Shown here piece after piece: positions 21,749 through 33,270 of a DNA stretch of 64,000 nt. Every line of letters starts with the position of its first letter. The first letter of the stretch is position 1. Position numbers and translations under genes: made by a program. This stretch comes from Ascarosepion bandense. Taxonomy: Eukaryota > Mollusca > Cephalopoda > Sepiida > Sepiidae. The notes below the pieces were generated by a model. That model was not told the DNA's origin and searched no databases. It worked only from the letters and a program-made list of their open reading frames with translations. The stretch lies in assembly GCA_037127315.1 (NCBI GenBank), contig JBBBDQ010001617.1, forward strand, positions 546,001-610,000, in the 5' to 3' direction.

Positions 21749-21929
21749 ATAATATAAAAAAGAATTTGAAAAATATATAAAAAAAAAAATTGAAAAAATT
21801 TGAAAAAATAAAAAAAACTTAAAAAAAAATTCTGATTCCAATGTCTATTGTACAAAGAATTTGAATTTTATATTTTTCCAAATTCTACAATGATTTTTTT
21901 TTTCTTGGTGGTTTTTTCTCTTGTTTTAG

Positions 21930-22047
21930 AAAATACATTGCGAAAGAAGGATGCCCAGGTCGAGAAGTGAACGTTGAACGTGTGGACTTGATTTTGTGTG
22001 TTACACAGTTGGAAACAGCCAGGAAAAAAATGTATCAGCAAGGAAAT
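21930..22047 (+). CDS. Host gene exon 5 (118 nt)
   Basis: Acceptor ctcttgttttag, donor consensus gtaagt. One leading A completes the Arg codon split from 8519. It then reads KYIAKEGCPGREVNVERVDL, ILCVTQLETA and RKKMYQQGN (39 codons), ending in phase 0. The second half has coiled-coil-like spacing. The preceding intron is about 13.4 kb and filled with repeats. Strong splice sites and phase agreement give good support. Confidence 0.78.
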
Positions 22048-22492
22048 GTAAGTTGACATTCATCAAGTTTAGCTTCATTAGAGTATTGGGGTCCCCAATA
22101 AGGATAAAGAGTAGCCAATAAGGATAAAGTTCACTAGGAAAGGGTTCTTTCTTTTTTTTTTTTTGTTTTTTTTTTAATCAGATATTCACCCTGTACAAGG
22201 GGCAAGAGCCTTTCTAAGGTAGAGGCTTAAAAGTGAGAGGCACAATTTATGGGGATATGAAGTTTCATAACTACAATATCATGATAGAATCCCATAAGAT
22301 ATTAAATTTAGTTAACTTAAGCACAAAGTTAGTCATGCAGAGGAGTACAACCAAGATGGCTCTCCTTGGTGATGATAAAATGATGATTTTGAAGGTATTG
22401 ATTATTATAAGCCAGTTTTCCCCCTTTCATAGGAGAGATCAGCTGCCAGGCTCTGGTCATCTTGGTTTTGGGAGGTGCACTCTTTCCCCATA

Positions 22493-22990
22493 GTGGTCCT
22501 GGACATGACGGTAAACTGCCTCCGGCAGCAAGGCCTCTGATTAGGGTGTTGTGAGGAGCATGGAACCACCTCTTAATTGCTGTTGTTCCCAGGTCCACCC
22601 TGAACTGGAGTGGTGGCATTTGTTAGGGTCCCATCTATGGGCAAATAGTTAACCCCTGAACTGGGGTCAAAACACTATTAAAGTATAAAAATAAACTTTT
22701 ATAGAAATATATACATAAAAATAGACTTTTATAGAAAAATATACATTTTTGAAGGAAAAATATTACCATAACACATTTTTGAAGAAAAAAAATTATTCTT
22801 GGCAAAACATCTTTGAATACAAAATTAAAAGACATTTTCAGTTTTCTAAGATGAAAAAAAAAAATTTTTTTATTTAAAATCTGACTAAAATCAACCTTCT
22901 CACTATAACCAAACATTAAAAAAAAACCTTAAGACCCTACCTTTTTGGCATTAAATGACCCACAGAGGTTGATATGCCATTAAACAAAAC
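22493..22990 (+). repeat. Repeat R1
   Basis: A repeat family sharing gtcctgg.catgacggtaaac, the block aggcctctgattagggtgtt, aattgctgttgtt and ttttggcattaaatgaccca with copies at 45957-46870 and 59990-60490. No ORF, LTR or tRNA promoter seen; class unknown. Confidence 0.65.
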
Positions 22991-22994
22991 TCAA

Positions 22995-23340
22995 ACTCAA
23001 ACTTTCCCCATAGACAAAATATTACAAACTCCTCACCATTCTGTCACTCTGGCAAGTGTTTGGATGAGCTGTGGTCCTCAGTTACATCAATTCAGAACTT
23101 CCCAGCTAAAACCTGCCATGCTGTGTACACTGGAATGAATCATCCTCATTTCCTTTGTATTCCATTAGTAAGAAGGAAGTTCCATTTGGACAGCTTCTTT
23201 TCAAGAATCACTTTGTTGAACAGACTCCTTAACAATGTTGGATTTTTAATTTTTACTATCCTTTGTACTCCCTGTTCTGCCAACCATTTATGCAAGTTTC
23301 TTTAGTTATCCTCCAGTCCCCTTGCTGTCATTATGCCCTG
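22995..23340 (+). pseudogene. C-terminal fragment of another LINE
   Basis: The open frame 23060-23305 contains KTCHAVYTGMNHPH, LVRRKFHLDSFFSR and LLNRLLNN, resembling the arginine-rich, LWNxLP-containing C-termini of Jockey-type RT proteins. A related stretch lies at 57950-58120. Confidence 0.5.
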
Positions 23341-23634
23341 TGTGTTAGAATTTTTCCAAGCCTTCTTTTCTCAATATGCATTCCAGAAATTTCAAGAGCT
23401 CCTTCCTAATTTTAAGTATGATATTTACCCAGCTCCCTCACTAGAGCAAGATGTGACACAAGGTTGAGGTTTAATGTGGGGAGCCCAAGCACGTGTGAAT
23501 GAGCAGGGGCCAAAAACTGCCCAGTCTCTGCAACTCCCAGTTGCACTGGCCTTGGTGGTGACCATTGATTGGCACAATGGAGTGGTGTGACCTCAGGACA
23601 CTGTTCCCCGGGAACCTCTCAGTCTAATTTTTCT

Positions 23635-23670
23635 CAGATGCATGTCTGTTTGATGACAGACATGCATCTG
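23635..23670. other. 15-bp perfect inverted repeat (hairpin)
   Basis: Arms CAGATGCATGTCTGT and ACAGACATGCATCTG around TTGATG. No surrounding repeat family identified in 23340-23760. Confidence 0.85.
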
Positions 23671-23760
23671 ATTTTAACTCTTTTGTGTTTTGATTAATAT
23701 TAATTAATAAAAATTAATTGCTTTTTTTCTTTAAAAGCCTTTTATTTTGTCTATTAAATA

Positions 23761-24245
23761 ATCTAAACTTATTTATAAATGGAAATGTGTATCCGTTACC
23801 TATAGACTCCGAAACGGCTGAATCGATTTTCTTGAAAATTTACACAGTTGTACTATAAGCGTCTGTGAGTGTTCTTAGCTAGGTTTTGTGTCGAGGTACC
23901 CCTGATAAATATTGAAAATCGATAATCGAAAAAATCAGGTTATAGAAGGAGTGGTCCGATTTTAATCAAATTTGATACACTCATAGACAAAGGCATAAGA
24001 AACGATATTCAGAAGTTTCAAGGTTGCAGTTCTTGCAATAGTGCAGAAAATCGATTTTATATATATATATATATCTATATATATAAAAGGCAAGATGTTT
24101 GTGTGTGTGTCTGTTTATCCTTTATACAAATCCCCAATTTTTATCGAACTTCACACAAATATTCTTTAGGCTGAGTCTGAGATCCAGGAACATGGATTAG
24201 TTTTAAAGCTTTCATTACACCCGAGCAACGCCGGGCTATACTGTG
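23761..24245 (+). mobile_element. Helitron-like non-autonomous element
   Basis: Begins tctaaacttatttataaatgg and ends near a short hairpin cccgagcaacgccggg followed by ctatactg. Copies at 34100-34597 (+) and 40117-40838 (-) share the same ends and inner blocks (acctatagactc, gattttcttgaaaatttaca). A 5' TC start, a GC-rich 3' hairpin and a CTRR-like end are Helitron features, but no RepHel gene is present. It includes an internal TA tract near 24058. Confidence 0.55.
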
Positions 24246-24252
24246 AGTTAAA

Positions 24253-24540
24253 TTAATAAAAATACAACAGAGTTGCGATCTGCCTGCGGACAGAGACACA
24301 GCTGATAGATGATGATCCCTTATTTGATGCACCAGGTAAGTATAATATGAATTTTAAGTATAAGTGTTTTTTTCTTATTTTCATTTTCTTTAAAACCTCC
24401 TCATTTCTCGCATGCTCAGTTGATGTTATTCTCAGCATCTTTCTGTAGAAATACATCTTTGTTGCCTCAAGTTTCCTTTTCATCCATGAGGAATTTTTAA
24501 CAATGTTTAGTGTCATGTAAGAAATTAAGTCACAGTTCAA
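24253..24540 (-). pseudogene. RTE-like LINE C-terminal fragment
   Basis: The minus-strand frame contains WMKRKLEATKMYFYRKMLRI and TSTEHARNEEVLKKMK, the conserved EM(W)FYRRMLRIxWTxHxxNEEVL region of RTE-type LINEs. Same family as 45150-45420. Truncated at both ends. Confidence 0.7.
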
Positions 24541-24776
24541 CAGTTTTTATTTATGTCTAACAAAGTTTTAACTTCCTCAACAGGCCGAATATCTGTAGGG
24601 GTAAGAAACTAAGAACTAAAAACATTTTGGAAAAACCGAAAGTAAAATTGCACACCCGAAAAAGTGGATTCAAATGACTATTTCCAAGTCAGTGTGAAAA
24701 GCAAATCCTGAATCCTGATTAGTTTAAAAATAGAAAATTCATAATCACGTTATTTCACATCTAAAAGTGAAAATGC

Positions 24777-25126
24777 TCACTGGAGCTGGTCACATGATCA
24801 GATTGAATTACTCAAAGACATTCTGTGACCGGTCAACAGTCAGATGGAAGCCCCGAGACGAAACAACTAAAATGTAACTTCAACTTCAAATCGACCCGGA
24901 GATAAGGTCAGGACGCACCTTGTTCTCTTTCTCCTTATCTCTTTCAAAATACTCGCTGGAGACGGTCACATGACCAGATTTAATTGCTCAAAGACATTCT
25001 GTAACTGGTCAACAGAGTTAGATGGAAGCCCCGAGACGAAACAACTAAAATGTAACTTCAACTTCAAATTGACCCGGAGATAAGGTCAGGACGCACCTTG
25101 TTCTCTTTCTCCTTATCTCTTTCAAC
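24777..25126. repeat. Tandem duplication, two about 175-bp units
   Basis: Units 24777-24948 and 24950-25126 are nearly identical (ctggagacggtcacatgacc to ctccttatctctttcaa). No coding potential; the second unit ends where the LINE-derived mini-elements start. Confidence 0.85.
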
Positions 25127-25147
25127 AATTACTACTACGAATAGTTT

Positions 25148-25500
25148 TTTTTTTAATCGTATCTCCCCAAGCAAGGCGGTGACGCCACTGATGTGCATGG
25201 GGCTACTTAAGAGTAAAATGATTTTAAAAGAGAAAGCCGGAAACCACATTCTAAACAGGAAATAAGAGATGAGCCTCTTCACCTGTTCAATAGATGTGGG
25301 TGGAGTGTGAACCGGATGATAGTTTAGAGTATCTACTCCAATTGAGAGAAAAAAAAAGAAAAGAGTAAAATGATTTTAAAAGAGAAAGCCAGAAACCACA
25401 TCCTAAACAGGAAACAAGGGATGAGCCTCTTCACCTGTTCAAAAGACGTGGGTGGAGTGTGAACCGGGCGATAGTTAAGTCTATCTACTTCAATAACTCT
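25148..25500 (-). mobile_element. Two LINE-A-derived mini-elements in tandem
   Basis: 25148-25345 has the LINE-A 3' tail (tccccaagcaaggcggtgac) at its left and the LINE-A 5' end (cctgttcaatagatgtgggt, ending tctactccaatt) at its right, with the enzyme-coding middle missing. 25355-25500 repeats the right part. Compare the + copy at 9091-9256. Confidence 0.7.
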
Positions 25501-26166
25501 TGATACCTTAAACTTTCTAATTGTATATTAATTTGTACAACTTGTATGATTCTTTTCTTTTAATAAATTTCTAATTTAAAATGCAAAATGTATATTTTAT
25601 TCTTACACTATTCTACACAATTCAACATATTCCAACTTGCCGACAACCAACCTTCTAATAATGATGAAAATCTTCTGAAAATAAGATGATGAATATTCTG
25701 GATAAAACTTGTAGGGTGTTCAGTTAAGTCTGACATAAGGCCGAATCAAAGAAACCTTAACCAGCTCCTTACAGCTACATATCTACTTGACCAGTGCTGT
25801 CCAAGATACTGCCTATGAAACAACTTTGAAATGTACGAAAATGAAACTGACTAGAAATTTCATCTTTCCCTTTCGGCAAAGGCGAGAATGACTAAAATAT
25901 CTAAAATGCTAAAATTAATTGCTCTGCATTCCTGATTTTCAGATCTGACCTATAAACACAATCACTTTATTCCATGACGTTATCAGCATCGTATTTTTGT
26001 TTTTACACGGGCAGCAGCATTGGTTTTTAGGTTGGATATCAAATTCTTGTAGCTAAGTTGGTTAGAACAGATGAGACTTTTTTTTTTTTTTTTATAAGTG
26101 TTTCACCCCAAGCAAGGCATGTCACTGCCACTACTGCGCAGGGGGCTACATAGAGTGGAGAAAGAA

Positions 26167-26395
26167 TGATTAAATATACGAAATGTCAGAGGGTGGGTGA
26201 TAGGCGGGTAGGGATACCGAGAATGGTTAAATATAGGAAATGTCAGAGGGTGGGTGATAGGCGGGTCAGGATACCGAGAATGGTTAAATATAGGAAATGT
26301 CAGAGGGTGGGTGATAGGCGGGTAGGGATACCGAGAATGGTTAAATATAGGAAATGTCAGAGGGTGGGTGATAGGCGTGTAGGGATACTGAGAAT
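26167..26395. repeat. 57-bp tandem repeat, four units, in LINE-A 3' UTR
   Basis: The unit includes gaaatgtcagagggtgggtg and ataggcgggtagggatacc. The + strand frame through it gives a 19-residue repeat peptide, which is an artefact. Other LINE-A tails here show at most one unit. Confidence 0.9.
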
Positions 26396-26434
26396 GAGGG
26401 TTGGGTAAATGAGTGTTCTGAGAATAATTGGGAG

Positions 26435-28345
26435 TTAGTGTGATAGGAGGTGTCTATTGACCTTACATTTAAACACCTGGAGATTATAGCTGTCAGGAAA
26501 GCAGACTTGTGGAAGGGAGTTCCACAGGCGGGAAGCATGAGAAAAGAAGCTGTTGGAGTAGAATTTACGGTTACATCTTATTTGTTTAACTGTAAAAGGG
26601 TGGGACCTAGTTGCTAATCTAGTATCTCGTGTAAATTCGTGCTTAGGTGGCACCAGTGATCTAAGCTCATCAGAGCAGAAGCCATGAAAGTACTTGTAGA
26701 AGAGGCACAGGGAAGCCACATCATGCCGGTGAGAGAGTGGTTGCAGCCGGTCTGCCAAGTCAGTATCAACCACGTTACAGATCCTCCTTTGTATTTTATC
26801 AAGAAGCCCAAGGAGAGCAGCAGGGGCATCCGACCAGATATGGCAGCAATATTCAATACATGGGCGGATGGTAGATTTGTATATGTGCAGAATAGATTCA
26901 GGTGAGAAAAACTTCCGGGCCCTGCACAGAGAGCCGACTTTCATAGCAGCAGGTTTGGCAATGGATTCGATATAGTCATTCCATTTGAGGTCTGCCGAAA
27001 GTGTAAGGCCAAGGAGGCGTAGTATTTTACTCTCTGGGAGGCTAGCCTGTCCCATGCTAATGGGAGGTAGATGCGATTGTCTATGGTGGTTAGTTGATAA
27101 CAGCTTCGTTTTAGAGGCATTGAAATTTACTAGCCATTTCCTACCCCAGGCCACTACGGATTGGAGGTCCTTTTCAAGTATGGCAGCAAGGTTCACTTTG
27201 TTGTCCACACCTGGTTTTTGATTGATGCGAGAGTAGATTGTGTCATCGGCATACATGCCAACTTGGGATCTAATGGCGTCGGGGAGATCATTAATGTAGA
27301 TCAGAAAGAGCATGGGACCTAGGATAGAACCTTGTGGGACGCCCGCGTTCGTATGGTAGTTTTGGGAGGCATGCCCATTTAATACCACCTTTAATGTGCA
27401 GTTAGAGAGGAATGAATGGATGAGGTCAAATAGATGTCCAGTTATCCCATAGCTCCGCAGTTTGCACAAGAGGTCAGCATGCCAGACCCTGTGGAACGCT
27501 TTGGAGATATCCAAGGCAACGGTTCGGGCTTCGCCATTCTTGTCAAGTACCCGGTATATGTACTCGGTAATGGTCGTTAGCATATCAGTAGTAGACCTGG
27601 TGAAGCGAAACCTGTACTGTTTGTCAGAGAGAAGCCTGTTGGCCGTGAGATGCTGAATCACCTCAGCGTTGATAATGGCTTCGAAAACTTTGCCAAAGAT
27701 CGGAAGGAGACTAATAGGATGGTAATTGGCGGGGTTTGAGGGTTCGCCAGAATTCTTAAATATAGGAACTACACAGGAGGACTTCCAACAGGCAGGAAAA
27801 CAGGAAGCAGATAGGCAGAGGTTATAGAGTTTAGAGAGGACAGAGGAGAGTTCTGGGGCACTTTTCTTCAGTACTATGACTGGGATTCTGTCACCACCGC
27901 TCGCTTTGTGTGGGTCAAGTTGTGCAATTATCTTGGTGACCAGTGAGGGTGTAATGTGGACGCTATTTAGTTGAGCCTTAGTTCTGGGTGGGAAGTCAGC
28001 TGTAGGTATTCCTAACGAGTCCAGTGTCAAATTGGTGGAGAATCTACGGGCAAAGCATTCAGCCTTGTCCGCTGGGTAGGTGAGAACTTCAAACTCATTG
28101 ATTAGTGGGGGTATTGAAGTCTTGTTCTTGTTGAGCACACTTTTGCAGAGACACCAGTAATCTTTGGAGCCAAACTTAGAGGATGCTATGCATTGCCTCA
28201 TTCTAGTAGCAAACACCCTCTTAGCTTCATTCAGTACTTTTTTGCACTTGTTCCGTGCTGAGGCGAAAAGGCGCCTGTTTTGGTTCGATGAGCAGCTTCG
28301 ATAGAGCCGGAAGAAATGTTCCGGTGGGCAATGGCGGCCGAGCAA
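26435..28345 (-). pseudogene. LINE-A reverse transcriptase
   Basis: 636 codons with ordered RT motifs: HKASGGDRIPVIVLKKSAPE, NYHPISLLPIFGKVFEAII, LDISKAFHRVW, GVPQGSILGPMLFLIYINDL, MYADDTIYSR (YADD at about 27242-27253) and thumb motifs LRLLGLTLSADLKW and CIEYCCHIW. The usual Asp after SKAF is His, and the QYGFR motif reads QYRFRF. The start Met is spurious: reading upstream, the frame meets a 1-nt shift near 28320. The C-terminus TRLATRSHPFTVKQIRCN recurs in many fragments here. Confidence 0.85.
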
Positions 28346-28515
28346 GTGGGTGAGAACCAGGGGGACAAATTTGTTTTTAGTTGGAATTTTCTGGCCGGGA
28401 TAAAAGCATCGATTCCAGCCTTAACCCAAGAGGAGACCTCGGAGACACAGCCTTCAACAGGAAGATGGAAGACGTTGTTCCAGGGGACGTCGCAGAGGAA
28501 GTCTTGGAACGAGTC

Positions 28516-29319
28516 TCAGTCTGCTCTTTGGTAGCAGTATGATATTCTGCTGGTCTGGTTTTCTTGGGTAGAGTTAGTGCGGATTGAGATGTTGACGGAG
28601 ATTATGGCATGGTCAGAGTTTCCGAGGGGACAGAGTTGCCTGGTAGTGCAGGAGTCTGGGATGGAGGTAAAGCAAAGGTCGAGTAAAGAGTCCCTTCCAT
28701 TAGGGTTATTAGAGAAATGCGTGGGGAAGTCCACCACTTGTGTTAGAGCTTGGGTTATTGAAAAATACATGGTGTGGATCCCAGCAAGGTTGGTGGCTGA
28801 GTTTTCAAGCCACTTGGTGTGGTGGGCGTTAAAATTGCCAAACACAAATATATGGGCAGATGGGTGAGAAGAAATGGCCCTGTCGATATTAGTAGAGATG
28901 CAATCAAGTACTGTACAGTCAGAGGAGAAGGGGGAGCAGTAGAGGAAGAAGAGATCGCTAACCGAGCTTAGAAGTGAGAGACGGAAGCACATGAAGGAAT
29001 GATCCAGGGATTCAAGAGATGTGACCCTGGCTAGGAGGAGTTGTTCGCTGACATATACACCAAGCCCATGCATATGGACATTGGAGTCCTTCCTGAAGAG
29101 GGGAAGATAACCAGGAACTAACAGCTCTGAAGAGGGGATAGAAGGGTCAAGGTTAGTCTCACATATAACTAAGATATCAGGTGAGTTAGTTAGAAGGAAT
29201 GATTCTACACTATTAAAGTTTCTGCGAATACCTCGTATGTTTGTGAAGGAAATGCAGATAGGTTTGGGCGATTTATGACTAGCTGGTTTAGTCTTGCTGT
29301 TTTGTTTGTTTAATTTCAT
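28516..29319 (-). pseudogene. LINE-A endonuclease (EEP/APE-type) part
   Basis: Start Met at 29319, with MKLNKQNSKTKP and then CISFTNIRGIRRNF (N of the active site), ILVICETNLDPSI (catalytic E), VFGNFNAHHT (normally GDFNAHH; the catalytic Asp is Asn) and LGNSDHAIISV (SDH box). It ends at a TGA after SYCYQRAD, where the copy at 1-1390 continues with Trp, so this is a premature stop. Downstream coding similarity continues toward the RT in the same frame until the shift near 28320. Confidence 0.85.
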
Positions 29320-29808
29320 GCTGGTTATAGTTGTGGATAGAGAGAGATCTAGAGTAGGGTCAGATGGTCGTTAATTGCAGCAGGCAAAGGATGGTGAATG
29401 GCGCCGCCTGCAGCATAATGTGGCCTCGAGGTTGCCCATCGGAAATTCATGCAGGGACGCCCGTCCATGCGTGAAATGGCACTACAGGAACCCTGATATT
29501 ATTCAACTGTTGATCAGAGCAGCCTCTCAAGATGCTACGCAAGTGTTCGGGCACCTAACTACCAGTCGGAAGCAGCAACCAGGAAACTGCCAACCCAGTA
29601 CCCTCAGAATGAAGAGACGTTGCCGCCATACTCACCAACTGCAAAAAGCTTCCAGCCGAACCGACATCAAGACCGAAAAAGAGAGAGATGAACCGGGAAC
29701 CCCTTCCTAAACAAGAAACAAGGCGATCACCTCTACTCCTGTTCAAAAGAAGGGGGTGGAGTGTGAGACCGGGTGATAGTAGGTACTATCTACTCCAATT
29801 AAAAAAAA

Positions 29809-30530
29809 AAAATAAATGTGTGACTGAAGTTTACTAAGTTTTAACTTAGTATAAGTTGAAACTAAATTTGATAATTAAAAACAATTTACACAATCATAGT
29901 CGCAGTGCATTACAAGAGTGACTAGTAGAGAACTTAGATTAGTAACAAAACAAGAACAAAAATTATAAGAACCAAAGGAATAAGAAAAAAAAAATTAAAA
30001 AAATACAGCAAAATAAGATCACACTGGCTAAAACTTACCAGTTGCAGGCTGACTGACAGAAAAAAGTTAAGAAAATTTCAAAAATTATCTTCATTTTGTT
30101 TTCCCCATTCAGTTCTGGAAAGTTTAAGCAGTCTTGGATTCCTCTGAGGAGAAACATCACATGAGTTTGAATGTCACCAAGGATATATTCTCTGTTTCTG
30201 GATGTCCGTTGTCTAAGCACAGCTGTAAATTAACAGCATGAGTAAACTTGGTATTTGTCTTGACTTCTGAGTAAATTTGGGACAAAAAGCAATGAGTAAA
30301 TAAAGATGAGAATAAATATTTGCCAAAGAACGTGAAAATGTAAGTAAATACAAGTTAAAAATAAACAATAATTTATCTAAAAAAAAAAAAATGAAGATGA
30401 AAAAAACTAATAATAATGTTTGCCGATCGTTCATCTAATAAAAAATGAAAGTAAAACTAATCAAAATTAATAACAACAGCTGACAATGTTTCATCAAATT
30501 AAGTGATGAAAGCAAATGCTAGTCAAAAAT
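29809..30530. other. AT-rich intronic sequence
   Basis: No supported gene or repeat family. Confidence 0.4.
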
Positions 30531-31588
30531 TTAAAAGTGGGCAAACTTTTCAGTGCAAGGGCTATATTAAAAAATTTACAATTTTATATGGCCGCATTGT
30601 ATATTAACCAAAATAACTGATATTTAAAAAGACAAAATAAAATGCTTTTAAAGAAAAAAATGCAATTAATTTTTATTAATTAATATTTGAAAGAACTGTA
30701 GATGATTCATATGAAATGCATTTATTTGAAAGACAAAGTAACTCATTTTAAACTTTAAAGGAAAACAATTTTTATTAGTAAATATTTTTAAGTAGCATTT
30801 TCACATGAAACACATTTGAAAGACAAAATAACCTTTTTTTTAAGAAAAAAGTAATTATTTTTATTAATATTATCAAGTAGAAAAACATATTTTTTTGAAA
30901 AACAAAGTAATTCTGTTTAAAAAAAAATAAAATAAAACAATTTTTATTTATTAATATTTTGAAGTTTCCTCTTTAAATGAAACACATATAAAGTGTTTTT
31001 ATCCTTGAGAAAGGTGTAATAAAGAAACATGCAACCAAGTGGTAAACTACCAAATATGGATGTCGTAGAGCCAACCAGATTACTCTGTATGAGAGTGTCA
31101 CTGAAAGATTAGTCCACTGCAATATACACTACCATATAGACTCCTCACTGACCAGTAGCTATGACTTTCTGTTGTGGAGTAGTTTTTGCACCGAAGGTTA
31201 TAATTGTGCTATGTCGGTTGCTAATTGACTTAACGCACCCAAAATGTTAGGAACTTGGTAAGCTTCCACTGAAAGTTGACTCCTTAGTATTCGGCTAACT
31301 GCTGACTAATATCAACTGCCTGGTAGTTCTACTGAACTCCAATAGAACTGTAAAGAACTCCTTTGAGCTTCCCAAGAACTCCTCAGAACTTCTCCCATTA
31401 ACTTCCTGTTAAATCTTATTAATATAGGAGGGAGAGTCCATTATCTGAAGACTAGGTGTGTTTTCCCATAACACTTTCATGTAACATGGATTCATCCATC
31501 CTCCTGTAACAGAAGAGTAGCAGGGTATTCCACTACAACACCCCATCTCCCAGATAACTTTTTCCCATAATAGAAAAAAAAATTCTCT

Positions 31589-32473
31589 TCAATATTTTTT
31601 TTGTTTAGGGTCTGGACTCAACCTTTGAAGTGGTTTCCTTTCCCTAGTACTCTTTTGTTTTTCACCTCTCTGAATTGGTGCTCCATATGCATTTTGAGGA
31701 ACTGGCACCTGGAAAGTATCATAAAGTACCTTCATCGGTATTTCCTCGGTGTCTTCCAAAATATAATTTCTGTACCTCAGTTGCAACTGGTTTACGTGCC
31801 TTTTGCACTCAAACCCATTGTTTTTCACAATGTGCATCACTCTACTGAGTTTCTTCATGATTGTACCGTCTTCCCAAAATGATTTTCCATCTCTATAGAA
31901 CTTGAAAAATATTTTGTCTCCAGTCTGATAAGTTCTCACTTCAGTGGTTTTCACTTCAGAAGTTTTCTTTACACGACTGAGCAACAGCCTGTCAAACACG
32001 GATCTTATTTTTCTGGCAAACATTAGTTCAACAAGTGACAGTCCAGGATCCACATTTGGATTAGATGTGATTCTGTATACAGCTAGAAATTTCTGTATAG
32101 CATCATCGTTTGTATCCATTCCTTGATTTTTCATAAGTGCCCTTTTAAAGGTATCCACAAATCTCTCTGCTTGTTCATTAGATCTCGGGTGATATACAGA
32201 GGTAGTTACACGACTTATTGCCAAGGATGTACAAAACATTTTGAATTCATGTCCAGTGAACTGCATACTGTCATCAGCAACTAAATTTTCTGGAACCCCA
32301 AATCTAGAAAATAGTTCATTCAGCACATTTATTATGGTAACTGCCGTTAGATTCTGAAATTTTACCACTTCAGACCAATTTGAGAAGCTGTCCACGATTA
32401 TGAGGTAGTATTGTTCATTAATAGGTCCTGCATAGTCGACATGCAACCTTTCCCACAGCATGTTTTCAGTCAC
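31589..32473 (-). pseudogene. Gypsy-type integrase catalytic core and C-terminus
   Basis: 294 codons with the DDE core: LHVDYAGP (first Asp), ENLVADDSMQFTGHEF (second Asp region), YHPRSNEQAERFVDTFK (Glu). A C-terminal region YQTGDKIFFKFYRDGKSFW follows. It is separated by a frame break at about 32470 from the zinc-binding part. It lacks an upstream polyprotein, so it is not functional. Confidence 0.85.
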
Positions 32474-32681
32474 GACTGTATTTTAATAGCTGGTGCCTTT
32501 GTTGCTGTTGACATCTGCTACACTGTTTAACCATATGTTCAATATTTCTGTCCATATTTGGCCCGTATGTAAATACGTGCATCAAGGATTTCATTCTTGA
32601 AATACTTAAATGGCCGACATGAAATTCATAAAGAATTTTCTTTTGTAAAGTGTAAGTTATCACAGCACTGTCACCATACAA
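32466..32681 (-). pseudogene. Gypsy-type integrase zinc-binding (HHCC) domain
   Basis: 71 codons showing H-x3-H (FHVGHLSISRMK) and C-x2-C (MVKQCSRCQQQQ), the N-terminal HHCC domain that precedes the DDE core. It overlaps the core ORF by a few bases in another frame, meaning a frameshift. Confidence 0.8.
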
Positions 32682-32962
32682 TAGTATTTGTTTACAAATT
32701 GAAAATGGAGATATTTTTGCTTCTCTTTTGTTATTCCTGTTTTAATATTTATTCAGCTATCTTTTCAGTTCTTTGTTGTTACACTATTTGTTCTTGCATT
32801 AAATGCAAACTGGCTTGTAGAGCCTTAGTTAACTCTGAGAACTGTTCCATTCTTAGCAGAAAATATATTTATGCACAACTTCCAAAAAAGTAACTGTTTA
32901 AACAAAAATAATATTAAAAAAAAAATTCTTTCCGACTACAATTGTTATAATTAATGAATACT

Positions 32963-33270
32963 CAGTCAGTCAGTTGAGTGCCATATGTGATACACGCTTG
33001 GGTGATCATGTCACGAAAAAGACATGACTGACTGGGCGGAAGATTATCTCGCAGTAGGTTGCCATTGCTTTCTGCGGTAGACTGGTTGCCAACCAAGGCT
33101 ATAGAACACAATCTGTCCTGTTATTTAACCCATAACTGGAAGGAATAGATGGATTTAATACCTTTCCCAAGGGTATTTGCGTGGAAGTGAATGCAATGAA
33201 TTCAGCTGGAATTCAAACTCGGCTCCCCGATTTCTCGTTCCGAGCCAATATCTAATGCACCACAACGCAC
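32963..33270 (-). mobile_element. SINE-A with target-site duplication, nested in LTR element
   Basis: Body plus tRNA-like head (right end). Flanked by atgaatactca at about 32954-32964 and 33271-33281, an 11-bp direct repeat that partly overlaps the SINE end. It lies within the gypsy remnant, so it inserted later. Confidence 0.85.

Larger units (their letters stand above)
26085..29808 (-). mobile_element. LINE family A, near-complete copy, inactive
   Basis: A Jockey-like non-LTR retrotransposon in antisense to the host gene. In its own orientation: 5' leader (29808-29330), endonuclease ORF (29319-28516), RT region (about 28320-26460), and a 3' UTR with a 57-bp tandem repeat (26167-26395) and tail tatcaccccaagcaaggc-type at 26085-26150. 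One stop and one frameshift separate the enzymes and catalytic residues are altered (see entries below), so it cannot move by itself. Clade assignment is from motif style only. Confidence 0.85.

Noticed and set aside
26684..28867. Several + strand frames over the LINE
   Set aside because: They are antisense shadows of the endonuclease and RT reading frames.
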